41,201 bases of DNA, from positions 1 through 41,201 of the forward strand of contig NZ_JAQTIC010000009.1 in the NCBI RefSeq assembly GCF_029433445.1, in the 5' to 3' direction. Positions 24,319 to 33,017 of this stretch are shown one piece after another. Numbering within the stretch: the first letter of the stretch is position 1; every line of letters starts with the position of its first letter. Under the pieces are notes generated by a model. That model saw nothing but the letters and a program-made list of their open reading frames with translations, ran no database searches and was not told the DNA's origin. The stretch is from Lactobacillus sp. ESL0701 (GTDB taxonomy: Bacteria > Bacillota > Bacilli > Lactobacillales > Lactobacillaceae). A program made the position numbers and the translations under genes.

Positions 24319-26800
24319 GATAAAAATTGTCAATTTTGGTCAGTTTTCGAATTTTACCTTTGATTTAGGCAATGAAAACTTGAGCGTCTTTTTTGGGGCT
24401 AATGAGGCGGGCAAGAGCACGGTCGTGGCATTCATTAAGCAAATTTTGTTTGGCTTTCATTTGGATAAACGCAAGAGTGACTTCTTTGAAGATTACAAGC
24501 CGTTAGCACGTGTAAGTCCGATGGGCGGGTCACTATTTTTTATTGCTGACAATGGTCAGCAATTTGAACTGGAGCGTCTTTATGCTAGCGGCAAAGGGTC
24601 AAAGCTGGGGACACTAACTGTGAAGTGTGACGGGCAGATTGTTCCTGAAAGTATCTTTTTTGACCAAATTAAAAATATTGATGGTGATTTTTATGCCTCA
24701 AGCTTTATTTTTAATCAGGATATGCTAGCCAAGGTAATTGATATTAGCCAGACAGACTTATTGGAGCGGATTTATTATTTAGGAGCCGCCAACAGCGACC
24801 AATTGATTGACTTGCGTGATAAATTTGCTAAAGAAGCGGATAAGTTATTTAAAAGCCGCGGTTCCGTGCCGCCAGTTAATAAGCTGCTGAAAAAGATGCA
24901 GGAGCAAAAAACAAACTTAGCTGCAGTAGAAGATGAATTTACAGATTATCAAGCCTTAGAAACGGCTGCAATTAAGCAAAAAAATTCGCAAGAAAATAGT
25001 GAAACTGAATTACGTAAATTGCAAGCCGAGTTAAATCAAATAGAACAATTACGCAAGCAGCTGCCTAATTACCAAAAATTGCAGGCTTTGAAACAGCAGG
25101 TAAAAAAAGTTAAGTTTGATCCGGAGCAGTATCAAATAGCCCAAAGATTGGACATGCAGCAGCAAAGTTTACAAAAGACAATTGCGGAATTGAAAAAGCA
25201 GCTAACGCAGTTAACGGATGTTGCGGAAGATACTGCGGCAGCTAAATTAATTCAAAAAAAGCCCGAATTACTGCAATGGCAAGCAGAATATCGTGCATGT
25301 GTGCAAAAAGCAAAGCAAATAGAGCAGGCTAAGCAGCAGTTATTAGCGCTCAGTCCAGATTTAGCAAAGATTGCTGAATTTAATCAAGCTGCAATTGTTA
25401 AATTACAGCAGGATTACGAAGAATTAACGCCAAAAGAGCCAGTAGCGCAAAAGAGTAGCACCAATCAGGGATGGCTACTTGCAGGTGGTGTTTTGGCAAT
25501 TATTGGCGTGATTTTGCTAGCCACGGGTTCTAAGATTATTGGCGGTTTGTTATTAGTCAGCGGAATTATTGGCGCAGGCTGGGGCATAAAGGAGCAAAAA
25601 CAACAACAGCAGAAGCAGGTTGCTTTGCGAGCAAAGCAGGCTAAAATTAAGCAAAAACAATCGGCCTTCAGTCAAAAATACGGTCTTAATCCAGAGAATT
25701 TGGATTTAGCTAATTTGCTCAATCAGTGGCGCCAGTATCAATTGCAGAAGCAAAATGAGCAAGCTAACCAAGAGCAGCTAGGCAGTTTACAGGAACAGGT
25801 GGACCAATTAGCCCAAGAGCTTAGCATGGCCTTGCACCAAAATGTGGCTACTGACTTTGCTTCAGTAATTACGGCAATTGATTCATTAGCTGAACAAAAA
25901 GCGCAAGAGCAGCGTCAAGAAGAAAAAAGGGCAACACTTGAAAACAATTTGACAGAAGATACAAGGCAATTGCAGCAGTTACAATTAAAATTAAAGGCTA
26001 TATTAGCAGAAGCTGGTGTTAAGACGTTAGCTGATTACGCGCAATTGCAAATTAACAAGCAGCATCAGGAAACAATTAAAACGCAGATTACGGCTTTGAC
26101 TGCTAATTTACAAGAAGACTTGCCAGAGTTAGAACAATTCTTACACAATGAGTTAAAGGTTCAAGAAAAAGAAACAGCTTTGCAGAAAGAAATTACGGCA
26201 GCCCAAGAACGAAATCATGTATTGCAAGGTCAAATAGCTGAAAATAACGTGCAAATGGCTAATCTTGCCAGTTCAACAGCTGTATTCACGGCTAAACAAG
26301 AATTAGCCAACACGCAAACGCTGTTTCGCAATCAAAGTGCTGAATATTTGGCTGATTTACTTGCCAGCAAGTGGATTGGACGAGCTCTTGACCTTGCTTC
26401 TAATGAACGTTTTCCAAAAATGTTAGCTGATGCCAAAGAATATTTGCGACTGTTAACAAATAACCGGTATAATAATATTAAAATTGATAAAAAAATGTCA
26501 GTTACGCGTGCTGATGGCAAATCTGTTAAGGTAAAATACCTCTCGCGTGGTACTCAGGAACAACTTTACTTTGCCCTAAAATTAGCTTTTGTACAGCAGG
26601 TTAAGGACCAAATTAAATTACCGATCCTAATTGATGATTCGTTTGTTAATTTTGATGATCAAAGAACGGGCCAAATTGAACAGCTCTTAAAGCAAATTGC
26701 GCAAACTACACAAGTTTTGATTTTTACGGCACAAAATAAGTTAGTTGAGCAGTTACAGCTGCAACCGCTGACTTTTACGAAAGGAACCGAAAATGTTTAA
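24302..26800 (+). CDS. yhaN: SMC/Rad50-like ATPase YhaN with coiled coils
   Basis: An 832-residue protein with Walker A GANEAGKST (about 34-42) in an N-terminal AAA half and Walker B (LPILIDDSF) at the C-terminal half, separated by long Gln/Lys/Glu-rich coiled coils, as in Rad50/SbcC. Unusually for that class, two closely spaced hydrophobic helices lie near the middle (about residues 394-425, GWLLAGG to GIIGAGWG), suggesting membrane anchoring; this is a known trait of the YhaN subgroup. It overlaps yhaO by 17 bases and yhaM by 8, so all three are coupled. Start is one of two adjacent ATGs. Confidence 0.87.
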   Translation: MMKLIKIKIVNFGQFSNFTFDLGNENLSVFFGANEAGKSTVVAFIKQILFGFHLDKRKSDFFEDYKPLARVSPMGGSLFFIADNGQQFELERLYASGKGSKLGTLTVKCDGQIVPESIFFDQIKNIDGDFYASSFIFNQDMLAKVIDISQTDLLERIYYLGAANSDQLIDLRDKFAKEADKLFKSRGSVPPVNKLLKKMQEQKTNLAAVEDEFTDYQALETAAIKQKNSQENSETELRKLQAELNQIEQLRKQLPNYQKLQALKQQVKKVKFDPEQYQIAQRLDMQQQSLQKTIAELKKQLTQLTDVAEDTAAAKLIQKKPELLQWQAEYRACVQKAKQIEQAKQQLLALSPDLAKIAEFNQAAIVKLQQDYEELTPKEPVAQKSSTNQGWLLAGGVLAIIGVILLATGSKIIGGLLLVSGIIGAGWGIKEQKQQQQKQVALRAKQAKIKQKQSAFSQKYGLNPENLDLANLLNQWRQYQLQKQNEQANQEQLGSLQEQVDQLAQELSMALHQNVATDFASVITAIDSLAEQKAQEQRQEEKRATLENNLTEDTRQLQQLQLKLKAILAEAGVKTLADYAQLQINKQHQETIKTQITALTANLQEDLPELEQFLHNELKVQEKETALQKEITAAQERNHVLQGQIAENNVQMANLASSTAVFTAKQELANTQTLFRNQSAEYLADLLASKWIGRALDLASNERFPKMLADAKEYLRLLTNNRYNNIKIDKKMSVTRADGKSVKVKYLSRGTQEQLYFALKLAFVQQVKDQIKLPILIDDSFVNFDDQRTGQIEQLLKQIAQTTQVLIFTAQNKLVEQLQLQPLTFTKGTENV

Positions 26801-27770
26801 ACGCCTACTGGATTACAATGATGGTGAAGAATTAGAGTTAGTAGTTTTAATTAAAAATTCCCAATTGCGCCACACTAAAAAGGGCAAGCTATACTTAGCA
26901 ATGTCTTTTGGCGATAGTTCTGGTGAAATCCGTGGTAATTTTTGGGATGCAAATAATCAAGATGCCGCGACCTTCAGTGCTGGCACGCTCGTTGAACTTA
27001 ATGGTAGACGTGAGGAATATCAGGACCAGCCGCAAATTAAGATTTACAGCTTACGGGTTGTTGGTCCTGAAGAAGGTTATGATCTTCAGGAATTTATTAA
27101 GTCGGCTCCCGAAAAAATTGCGGACATGAAGGAAGAAATCAACCAATATGTGTTTGAAATCCTGAATCCAACATGGAATCGGATTGTGCGTTACTTATTG
27201 AAAAAGTGGGATAAACGGTTCTTTGATTATCCAGCAGGTAAGAGCAACCACCATGCTGTCCGTGGCGGGTTAGCCTTTCATACAGTATCAATGTTGCGGG
27301 ATGCTAAAGGAATTGCAGATAATTATTCGCAAGTTGACCGGTCGCTATTGTATGCTGGTTGTATCCTGCACGATATGGGTAAAGTCCTAGAGCTGACAGG
27401 ACCTGCGGCAACCCAATATACGACAGAGGGCAATTTGGTTGGGCATTTGGTATTGATTGATGAACAAATAATGATGGCTGCCCAAGAGATGAAAATTGAT
27501 CCTGAATCAGAAGATCTGTTGCTATTGCGGCACATGGTTTTATCGCATCACGGCAAGTTTGAATATGGTTCGCCAAAATTACCAGCCTTGCTTGAAGCGG
27601 AACTATTGCACCGCATTGATGACATGGATGCGGCGGTTTATGCCATTACTAATGCCTTACAGCACACGCGTCCGGGTACTTTTACTGATAATATTATGAG
27701 CCAAGGTGGGCGCAAATTTTACCGCCCGAAGGTCGATGAAGCTTTAAGCAAGTCGCATAAATTGGAATAA
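26793..27770 (+). CDS. yhaM: 3'-5' exoribonuclease YhaM
   Basis: A 325-residue nuclease with an N-terminal OB fold (about 10-95) and an HD metal-binding domain with NHHAVRGGLAFHT and GCILHDMGKV (the HD pair). YhaM enzymes trim the 3' ends of mRNA fragments by one or a few nucleotides in Bacillota. It starts inside the end of yhaN (8-base overlap) and is followed by a strong terminator. Confidence 0.93.
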   Translation: MFKRLLDYNDGEELELVVLIKNSQLRHTKKGKLYLAMSFGDSSGEIRGNFWDANNQDAATFSAGTLVELNGRREEYQDQPQIKIYSLRVVGPEEGYDLQEFIKSAPEKIADMKEEINQYVFEILNPTWNRIVRYLLKKWDKRFFDYPAGKSNHHAVRGGLAFHTVSMLRDAKGIADNYSQVDRSLLYAGCILHDMGKVLELTGPAATQYTTEGNLVGHLVLIDEQIMMAAQEMKIDPESEDLLLLRHMVLSHHGKFEYGSPKLPALLEAELLHRIDDMDAAVYAITNALQHTRPGTFTDNIMSQGGRKFYRPKVDEALSKSHKLE

Positions 27771-27772
27771 AA

Positions 27773-27804
27773 CAAAAAAGAAGTTCACTGGAACTTCTTT
27801 TTTA
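27773..27804 (+). terminator. Terminator of the yhaO-yhaN-yhaM operon
   Basis: AAAAAAGAAGTTC / GAACTTCTTTTTT with a 4-base loop; a long perfect stem with flanking A and T runs. Confidence 0.92.
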
Positions 27805-27924
27805 TTGACTAAGCAAGGTGGGTGCACGAAAGGAGTCATATTTACTGCCTTTTTTATTTATCCAAGTAGACAAAGACAGTAGCCCCCCCGTAACTATAGC
27901 ACGGAAGTTTATTTTGCGTTGTAA

Positions 27925-27953
27925 TTGCTCTATATTTGTAAAAATGCTAGAAT
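27925..27953 (+). promoter_or_regulatory. Promoter of a putative antitoxin RNA
   Basis: TTGCTC (27925-27930), 17 bases, TAGAAT (27948-27953). No protein gene follows on this strand. The next signal is the hairpin/terminator at 28048-28086. Confidence 0.5.
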
Positions 27954-27965
27954 TACAATGTAAAT

Positions 27966-27998
27966 AAAAAAGAAGTCCTACTGGAATAGGACTTCTCA
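27966..27998 (-). terminator. Minus-strand terminator of the small membrane peptide transcript
   Basis: On the minus strand AGAAGTCCTA / TAGGACTTCT is followed by six Ts. On the plus strand the same hairpin would sit at the 5' end of the putative antisense RNA. Confidence 0.65.
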
Positions 27999-28047
27999 AC
28001 ATGAGTTTCCGCATAAAAGCGGTGACTTACTAACATTTTTAATAATT

Positions 28048-28086
28048 AAATAATCGCTAGGGTCTTAAGCTAGGCGGTTATTTTTT
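28048..28086 (+). terminator. Terminator of the putative antisense RNA
   Basis: AAATAATCGC-TAG pairs with CTAGGCGGTTATTT (one bulge, one G-U pair) followed by Ts on the plus strand; it overlaps the stop codon of the minus-strand peptide ORF. Confidence 0.6.
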
Positions 28087-28239
28087 AACTTTAAAATTCT
28101 TTAAAGCAGCTCGTAGTTCATTAAGTGCGCTGACTAATTTGGTGGCATTATCAGTTAATTTAATGAAACTACTGATAATCTCTGCCAGTACCCAAATAAT
28201 TGCTGCAAATGATAAACCAAAAGCAATAACAATATCCAA
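28078..28239 (-). CDS. Small single-helix membrane peptide, possible type I toxin
   Basis: A 53-codon frame from a TTG, reading as a hydrophobic helix (DIVIAFGLSFAAIIWVLAEI) followed by a charged helix ending in FKVKK, similar in build to holin-like type I toxins. The frame continues upstream as VST before the TTG. At the position best placed for the AGAAAGGA ribosome site the codon is GTA (28246-28248), not GTG or ATG, so either TTG is used or the start codon has been lost. A convergent candidate RNA overlaps its 3' end. I do not recognise a named family with certainty. Confidence 0.4.
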   Translation of the reverse strand: MDIVIAFGLSFAAIIWVLAEIISSFIKLTDNATKLVSALNELRAALKNFKVKK

Positions 28240-28262
28240 GGTGGATACCTGACTAATCCTTT

Positions 28263-28425
28263 CTGTAAGATTCTAAGCGTTACAGTTGTTACACCATAAG
28301 CACCACTTCCTCAGTTTAGAAATTAGTCACCGCAATCTAGCTTTTGCTCATACTTATTAATGATAACTTGAGGCTAATCACTAGTTCAAGAATAAAAAGT
28401 AAATATTATAATAATTTTAGTCATA
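28263..28425. other. Intergenic stretch upstream of the small peptide gene
   Basis: No reading frame of note. It should hold the promoter of the minus-strand peptide gene, but I see no convincing -35/-10 pair. Together with the neighbouring small locus it fills about 620 bases between yhaM and the prsA terminator. Confidence 0.4.
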
Positions 28426-28462
28426 GTAAAACCCCGAAACTAGGACAACTAATTTCGGGGTT
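28426..28462 (-). terminator. Terminator of prsA
   Basis: On the minus strand AACCCCGAAA / TTTCGGGGTT with a 14-base loop is followed by Ts; it lies 44 bases after the prsA stop. Confidence 0.85.
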
Positions 28463-28505
28463 CACGTTAATATTGAACTTCTTTTTTAACTTTTATAATT
28501 CAAGA

Positions 28506-29405
28506 TTATTTGCTTGAATCACTCTTAGAAACGTATGATGCCAGAACATTCTTCAAGTCATTATCCTTAATTGAAACATCAGCCTTCTTCAAAACTGTTG
28601 CGATTACATCACGCATTGTTTCTTGGTCTTGTGACATTGATTGGTAAATTTGGTCATCAATTTCCTTCTTATGTGAAGCAAATGAACCCTTAGCTGGGTG
28701 GTTAATCATCTTGATAATATGGTAACCATATTGTGACTTAACTGGAGTCTTAGTGATTTCACCAGTCTTTAATTGGAATGCAGCCTTCTTGAAGCCAGCA
28801 TCTAAACTAGTATCAGTTGAATCGAATGCAGGCAACTTACCAGCGTTTGACTTGGTACTAGTATCTGTTGAATACTTCTTAGCTAAAGTCTTAAAGCTCT
28901 TACCATCCTTTAATTGGCTGATAATGTCTTCGGCTGTTGACTTCTTAGCAACCAAGATATGTTGAACAGTAACTTTAGGTTGGTATGATTTCCAAGCCTT
29001 GTCTTCTTGACTCTTAGAAACTTTCTTGATGTCTTTCAAAGCTGCTTCGGAAAGCAGAGTAGTCTTCAAGTTATCCTTAAAGCTTGATTCAGTCATGCCT
29101 TGTTGTTGCAAAACGGCGCTGAATTGAGAACCGTATTGCTTCTTATAATTGTTAAATTGTTTGTTAACTTGATCCTTAGAAACCTTGCTGCCGTATTGTT
29201 GGTCCAAAACATGGTTAATAATCATGTTAGCCAAAGCTGATTGACCAGCTTGCGACTTCTTCATTTCGTTGTAGTAATCATTTTGAGTAATTTTACCACC
29301 CTTGTATGAAGCAACGGTTTTGCCGCCGTTAGAACAAGCAGCAGTTGATAATGCGATTCCAGCTACAGCGATTACTGCAGCTGCCTTTTTCAAATATTTT
29401 TTCAT
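28506..29405 (-). CDS. prsA: Foldase lipoprotein PrsA (parvulin-type peptidyl-prolyl isomerase)
   Basis: Helps secreted proteins fold at the membrane-wall interface. The signal peptide ends in the lipobox LSTAAC with C24 as the lipidated residue. The parvulin domain (about 130-225) contains VTVQHILVAKK, FKTLAKKYSTD, LPAF and YGYHIIKM. At 299 residues it is a typical lactobacillar PrsA. I chose the second Met (29405) because GGAGAAG lies 7 bases before it; the first (29423) overlaps that site. Neighbours ytxH-like, hit and ecsAB match the Bacillus prsA neighbourhood. Confidence 0.94.
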   Translation of the reverse strand: MKKYLKKAAAVIAVAGIALSTAACSNGGKTVASYKGGKITQNDYYNEMKKSQAGQSALANMIINHVLDQQYGSKVSKDQVNKQFNNYKKQYGSQFSAVLQQQGMTESSFKDNLKTTLLSEAALKDIKKVSKSQEDKAWKSYQPKVTVQHILVAKKSTAEDIISQLKDGKSFKTLAKKYSTDTSTKSNAGKLPAFDSTDTSLDAGFKKAAFQLKTGEITKTPVKSQYGYHIIKMINHPAKGSFASHKKEIDDQIYQSMSQDQETMRDVIATVLKKADVSIKDNDLKNVLASYVSKSDSSK

Positions 29406-29520
29406 AAAATAACTTCTCCACATCCTTAATAAAATTAAGTCATCGACAACTAATATAACATAAATTAACTAGCAACGTTTTCTATTTTTCTATTTTCACA
29501 GAAAATTCAAACTTTCTTTA

Positions 29521-29853
29521 CTATTTTTTAGTTTTAGCAGCTAAATCACTGGTTAAGTTGTTATTTTGCTTTTTCAAATCCTTGATTAAGCGGTCCAACT
29601 TCATTTGGTAATATTCAATGTCTTTTTGCAAGGCAATAATTGACTTTTGGGCTTGAGGAATAGCATCAGCTAATTCTTGCTTAGCATCTTTTAAATTGGC
29701 AATAGCTGTTAAAAAGTTACTTGTATCTTCTTTAGTCTCGTCGACTTCACGCTTAATTGGCGCACCAAAACGGCTGCCTTCTTTATCCGTTAATAATGAC
29801 AAGACAATACCAATTACGGCACCTGCAGCAGCACCTAAACTAAAATGTTTCAT
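29521..29853 (-). CDS. YtxH-like small membrane-anchored protein
   Basis: A 110-residue protein with an N-terminal glycine/alanine-rich helix (FSLGAAAGAVIGIVLSLLT), then the short basic patch typical of YtxH-domain proteins, and a long coiled-coil tail rich in Lys, Gln and Asp. The function is unknown; YtxH proteins are linked to general stress in Bacillus. AAGGAG lies upstream, and only 10 bases separate it from the hit stop, so it is probably in the hit operon. Confidence 0.75.
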   Translation of the reverse strand: MKHFSLGAAAGAVIGIVLSLLTDKEGSRFGAPIKREVDETKEDTSNFLTAIANLKDAKQELADAIPQAQKSIIALQKDIEYYQMKLDRLIKDLKKQNNNLTSDLAAKTKK

Positions 29854-29863
29854 AATTTACTCC

Positions 29864-30295
29864 TTAGAATTGTGCTTTAATTTCATCAGCAATCTTTTGG
29901 TAATCTGCTTCACTATACTTGTCGGCATTATTGCGGGTGGCAAGTTTAAGACCGTCACCTTCAAACCGAGGAACAAAGTGAATGTGTGAGTGCATGACAA
30001 CTTGATTGGCACTAGCACCGTTATTGGTGTTAATGTTCATGCCGGTAATTTTGGGATCAAACTTTTTAATAGCATTAGCAATTTCTGGGATATATTGCAA
30101 AAAGCGTCTGGCATCTTCTACTGTGTAGTCAAATAGGTTAGTAATATGCTTTTTGGGTACCATCAAGGTGTGACCTGGATTAACTTGTGACAGATCTAGA
30201 AAAGCCTTAACGTCATCATTTTCAAAGACAGTGTAGCTGGGTACATCGCCACGAATAATTTTACAAAATAAACAATCTTCGTCTAATTGATTCAT
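29864..30295 (-). CDS. hit: HIT-family nucleotide-binding protein
   Basis: A 143-residue Hint-branch histidine-triad protein. The catalytic triad motif is MHSHIHFVPR (H-x-H-x-H), and the N-terminus has CLFCKIIRGDVPSY, the usual HIT start with a zinc-type C-x-x-C. Such proteins hydrolyse nucleoside phosphoramidates. It is divergent from ecsA, the arrangement also seen in Bacillus. Confidence 0.93.
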   Translation of the reverse strand: MNQLDEDCLFCKIIRGDVPSYTVFENDDVKAFLDLSQVNPGHTLMVPKKHITNLFDYTVEDARRFLQYIPEIANAIKKFDPKITGMNINTNNGASANQVVMHSHIHFVPRFEGDGLKLATRNNADKYSEADYQKIADEIKAQF

Positions 30296-30386
30296 TTTTT
30301 TACCTCTTTTATTTCAAAATTTAGTTTCTTTTAATATCATGCTATCATATAAAATGAGTAAATTCATTAAAAGAAAGACAGGAAAT

Positions 30387-31127
30387 ATGGTTCTTAAAAT
30401 TGAACACTTAACTGGTGGCTATACAGGAGTGCCAGTAATTAAAGATATTAATTTAGAAATTAAACCAGGTGAAGCATTAGGCTTAATCGGACTCAACGGC
30501 GCGGGCAAGTCAACAACGATTAAGCATTTGCTGGGCTTGTTAAGACCGCAGAAGGGAACAATTGTCCTTAATGATGTGGAATTAACTAAACAGCCGACTA
30601 AGTTTAAGCAGCAGGTTGCCTACATTCCAGAAACCCCAGTCTTGTATCCAGAATTGACCTTAGCAGAACATTTGGAATTGACAATGCTGGCTTATCAGCT
30701 TGATGAGCAAACAGCGTGGTCACGGGCAAAGGAATTGTTAAAGCTGTTTCGTTTGGATGACAAGTTGGATTGGCTGCCCGTTCACTTTTCTAAGGGAATG
30801 AAACAAAAGGTAATGATTGTGACGGCCTTTTTAGCTGATACTAGCTTACTAGTGATTGATGAGCCGTTTACGGGTCTTGACCCGTTAGCCGTTGCCAATC
30901 TGATTGATTTAATCAAAAAAGCAATTGCTAATGATAAGATGGTCTTGATGACGACCCACGTATTGGCAGATGCCGAGCAGGCAATTTCTAACTATGCGGT
31001 TTTGAATAATGGCACGATTGAGGTAATTGGCAGTCTTGATGAAATTCGGGCTCATTATGGTTTGAAGTCAAGTGATGCATTTGATAAACTTTATCAGGTT
31101 TTGAATCAGGAGCAGCAACATGCGTAA
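30387..31127 (+). CDS. ecsA: ABC transporter ATP-binding protein EcsA
   Basis: A 246-residue ATPase with Walker A GLNGAGKST, signature FSKGMKQK and Walker B LLVIDEP. The Ecs transporter in Bacillus affects protein secretion, competence and regulated membrane proteolysis through RasP. I take ATG 30387, preceded by AGACAGGAAAT, rather than the longer frame from 30339, because a TATAAAAT box (30348-30355) lies within that extension and could be the promoter. ecsB begins inside its last codons. RasP/Eep-type proteases also process SHP pheromones in streptococci, which could connect this gene to the Rgg system further on, but that link is speculative. Confidence 0.92.
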   Translation: MVLKIEHLTGGYTGVPVIKDINLEIKPGEALGLIGLNGAGKSTTIKHLLGLLRPQKGTIVLNDVELTKQPTKFKQQVAYIPETPVLYPELTLAEHLELTMLAYQLDEQTAWSRAKELLKLFRLDDKLDWLPVHFSKGMKQKVMIVTAFLADTSLLVIDEPFTGLDPLAVANLIDLIKKAIANDKMVLMTTHVLADAEQAISNYAVLNNGTIEVIGSLDEIRAHYGLKSSDAFDKLYQVLNQEQQHA

Positions 31128-32319
31128 ATTGGCTCAAAATAGACTTCAGGATAATTTGCGGCAATCCCTCAAATATTTAATGCTGGTGTTCAACGACTTC
31201 TTTATCTTGGCGTTAATTTTTCTTTTTGGTGCCTTGATGTATTGGTATGCTCAAAGCATGAAGACAATGCCGCAAGGTCGCTGGTTTTACCGTCCGTTAG
31301 TCGCTGTCTTATTATGGCTGCCGTTATTAACAGGCAACCTTGTTACGCTTCTGCAAGAGGCAGATTTACAATTTTTATTGCCGCAGGATGAGCAGATGGG
31401 CCAGTACCTAACGCCCCTAATTAAGTACAGTATGGTGCTGCCAACATTATTAATTGCCTTATTGGCAGGAATTTTGTTTCCTTTTGCGACACTTAAGGCG
31501 GGACTAGCACCAGCAAATTATTTGCTGTTTGTAGTTGCCATTTGGCTGGCTAAATTTTTACAATTAAAAATTACTCAGCAGAATCTTTATTTCGGCCGAA
31601 AAATTTCGCTTGTCTTAGTTAATTTAGTATTATTGGTTGTACTGAGCTTGGCAATAATGCAGCCAGTATTAATCTGGATTTTGCTAGTTTTATTGGTAGT
31701 TGGCATTATTGCGATGCACTGTATACTTAAACGCAAAACATTATTTGATTGGCGTTATGCGGTAGCCCAAGAAGAAAAGCGTAAGAATCAGGTCTATACG
31801 GCTTTTAGCATGTTTACTGATGTTAAAGAAAAGCAGGTAACGATCAAGCGGCGCAAGTATCTGGACTTTTTATTGCCCAGGTCTTTAGCTAAGGAAAATC
31901 CCAACCGCTTTTTGTATCGGCGTTCATTGCTTCGTAATCCCGAGAATTTAAATTTATTGGTTAGAATGACGGCATTTGCGGTACTTATTTCGTGGTTGGT
32001 ACAAAATTGGGCATGGGCACTTGGATTATCATGTTTAGTGATTTTTTTGACAGCCTACCAATTATTACCCATGGCTGACGAATTTGATGATAATATTATG
32101 TATCGGGTAGCACCGATTACGCGCAAAAATCGTGGCCGCGACTTAATTGTTGCTTTGTCAGTGCCGATGTTATTACAATGGCTGATTATAAGCGTGTCGT
32201 GGTTGTTATTGTTGCCGCTTAACTTGCAGTTGTGGGAGGCAATCGGATTACTAATTTGCTTTAGCATTTTGGTTGTGCAGCTGTATTTACCATACAAGAT
32301 TAAGAAGAGGAAGATTTAA
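31120..32319 (+). CDS. ecsB: ABC transporter permease EcsB
   Basis: A 399-residue membrane protein with eight or more hydrophobic segments and a central soluble stretch (about 205-270), matching the EcsB family in length and in its pairing with EcsA. It overlaps ecsA by 8 bases, so the two are translated together. The transported substrate is unknown. Confidence 0.9.
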   Translation: MRKLAQNRLQDNLRQSLKYLMLVFNDFFILALIFLFGALMYWYAQSMKTMPQGRWFYRPLVAVLLWLPLLTGNLVTLLQEADLQFLLPQDEQMGQYLTPLIKYSMVLPTLLIALLAGILFPFATLKAGLAPANYLLFVVAIWLAKFLQLKITQQNLYFGRKISLVLVNLVLLVVLSLAIMQPVLIWILLVLLVVGIIAMHCILKRKTLFDWRYAVAQEEKRKNQVYTAFSMFTDVKEKQVTIKRRKYLDFLLPRSLAKENPNRFLYRRSLLRNPENLNLLVRMTAFAVLISWLVQNWAWALGLSCLVIFLTAYQLLPMADEFDDNIMYRVAPITRKNRGRDLIVALSVPMLLQWLIISVSWLLLLPLNLQLWEAIGLLICFSILVVQLYLPYKIKKRKI

Positions 32320-32322
32320 TAA

Positions 32323-32982
32323 ATGAGATTACGAAATAAGCCGTGGGCGGTTGAGTTAGTGAAGAATCATCCGGAGAGTGTTCTTGACAGACCAGATCCA
32401 GATGTGAAGATTGACTGGGCTGCCCGCTTTCCTAAGCCTGACCAGCCACTTGAAATTGAAGTAGGTTCAGGTAAGGGTCACTTCATTACTACTTTGGCTG
32501 AAATGCACCCAGAGAAAAATTTTGTGGCGGTTGAATTACAGATCACGGCTGCCGGTATTATTTTGCGGACGAAGCTTGATAAAAAGCTTGATAATTTACA
32601 AATTTTATGTGCGGATGCAGCCGCAATTGATGCCTTTTTTGCACCAAATTCAACTGATGTAATTTATCTTAACTTTAGTGATCCGTGGCCAAAAACCCGG
32701 CATGAAAAACGCCGGCTGACATACCAGTCATTTTTAAACAAGTACGAAAAGGTCTTGACTAATGCTGGACAGATTGAGTTTAAGACGGATAATGCGGGAC
32801 TATTTGCGTATTCACTCAAGAGTATGAATAATTACGGGATGCACTTTGACTTTGTATCGGTTGACTTACACCATGAAGCAGAAGAGATTGTGGCGCAAAA
32901 TGTGGAAACTGAATACGAACACAAATTTGCGGCTAAAGGTAATCCAATTTATGCTCTTCATGCTGATTTTGGAGTAAAATAA
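32323..32982 (+). CDS. trmB: tRNA (guanine-46-N7)-methyltransferase
   Basis: Methylates G46 of the tRNA variable loop using S-adenosylmethionine, the product of MetK encoded earlier. The 219-residue Rossmann-fold protein has motif I EVGSGKGHFI and the family signature YLNFSDPWPKTRHEKRRLT. It starts 3 bases after the ecsB stop, in the same operon, and is followed by ytpP- and ytpR-like genes as in other Bacillota. Confidence 0.95.
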   Translation: MRLRNKPWAVELVKNHPESVLDRPDPDVKIDWAARFPKPDQPLEIEVGSGKGHFITTLAEMHPEKNFVAVELQITAAGIILRTKLDKKLDNLQILCADAAAIDAFFAPNSTDVIYLNFSDPWPKTRHEKRRLTYQSFLNKYEKVLTNAGQIEFKTDNAGLFAYSLKSMNNYGMHFDFVSVDLHHEAEEIVAQNVETEYEHKFAAKGNPIYALHADFGVK

Positions 32983-33017
32983 TTAGGTATCGGTTAACAA
33001 TAAAAGGGGTTTTACTG

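Larger units (their letters stand above)
27960..28086 (+). ncRNA. Putative small antisense RNA (type I antitoxin-like)
   Basis: Predicted from a promoter (27925-27953) and a terminator (28048-28086), giving a transcript of about 127 bases without a reading frame. It would contain a 5' hairpin AGAAGTCCTA / TAGGACTTCT, a small CCGC-ATAAAA-GCGG hairpin (28011-28024) and the 3' terminator stem. Its 3' half is antisense to the end and 3' untranslated region of the small membrane peptide gene on the other strand, the arrangement of convergent type I toxin-antitoxin pairs. Not experimentally supported. Confidence 0.4.

Noticed and set aside
27802..28014. 70-codon minus-strand frame beside the toxin-like locus
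   Set aside because: It would read through the terminator hairpin at 27966-27998 and has no ribosome site; the region is better explained as the 3' part of the peptide transcript and the promoter of the antisense RNA.
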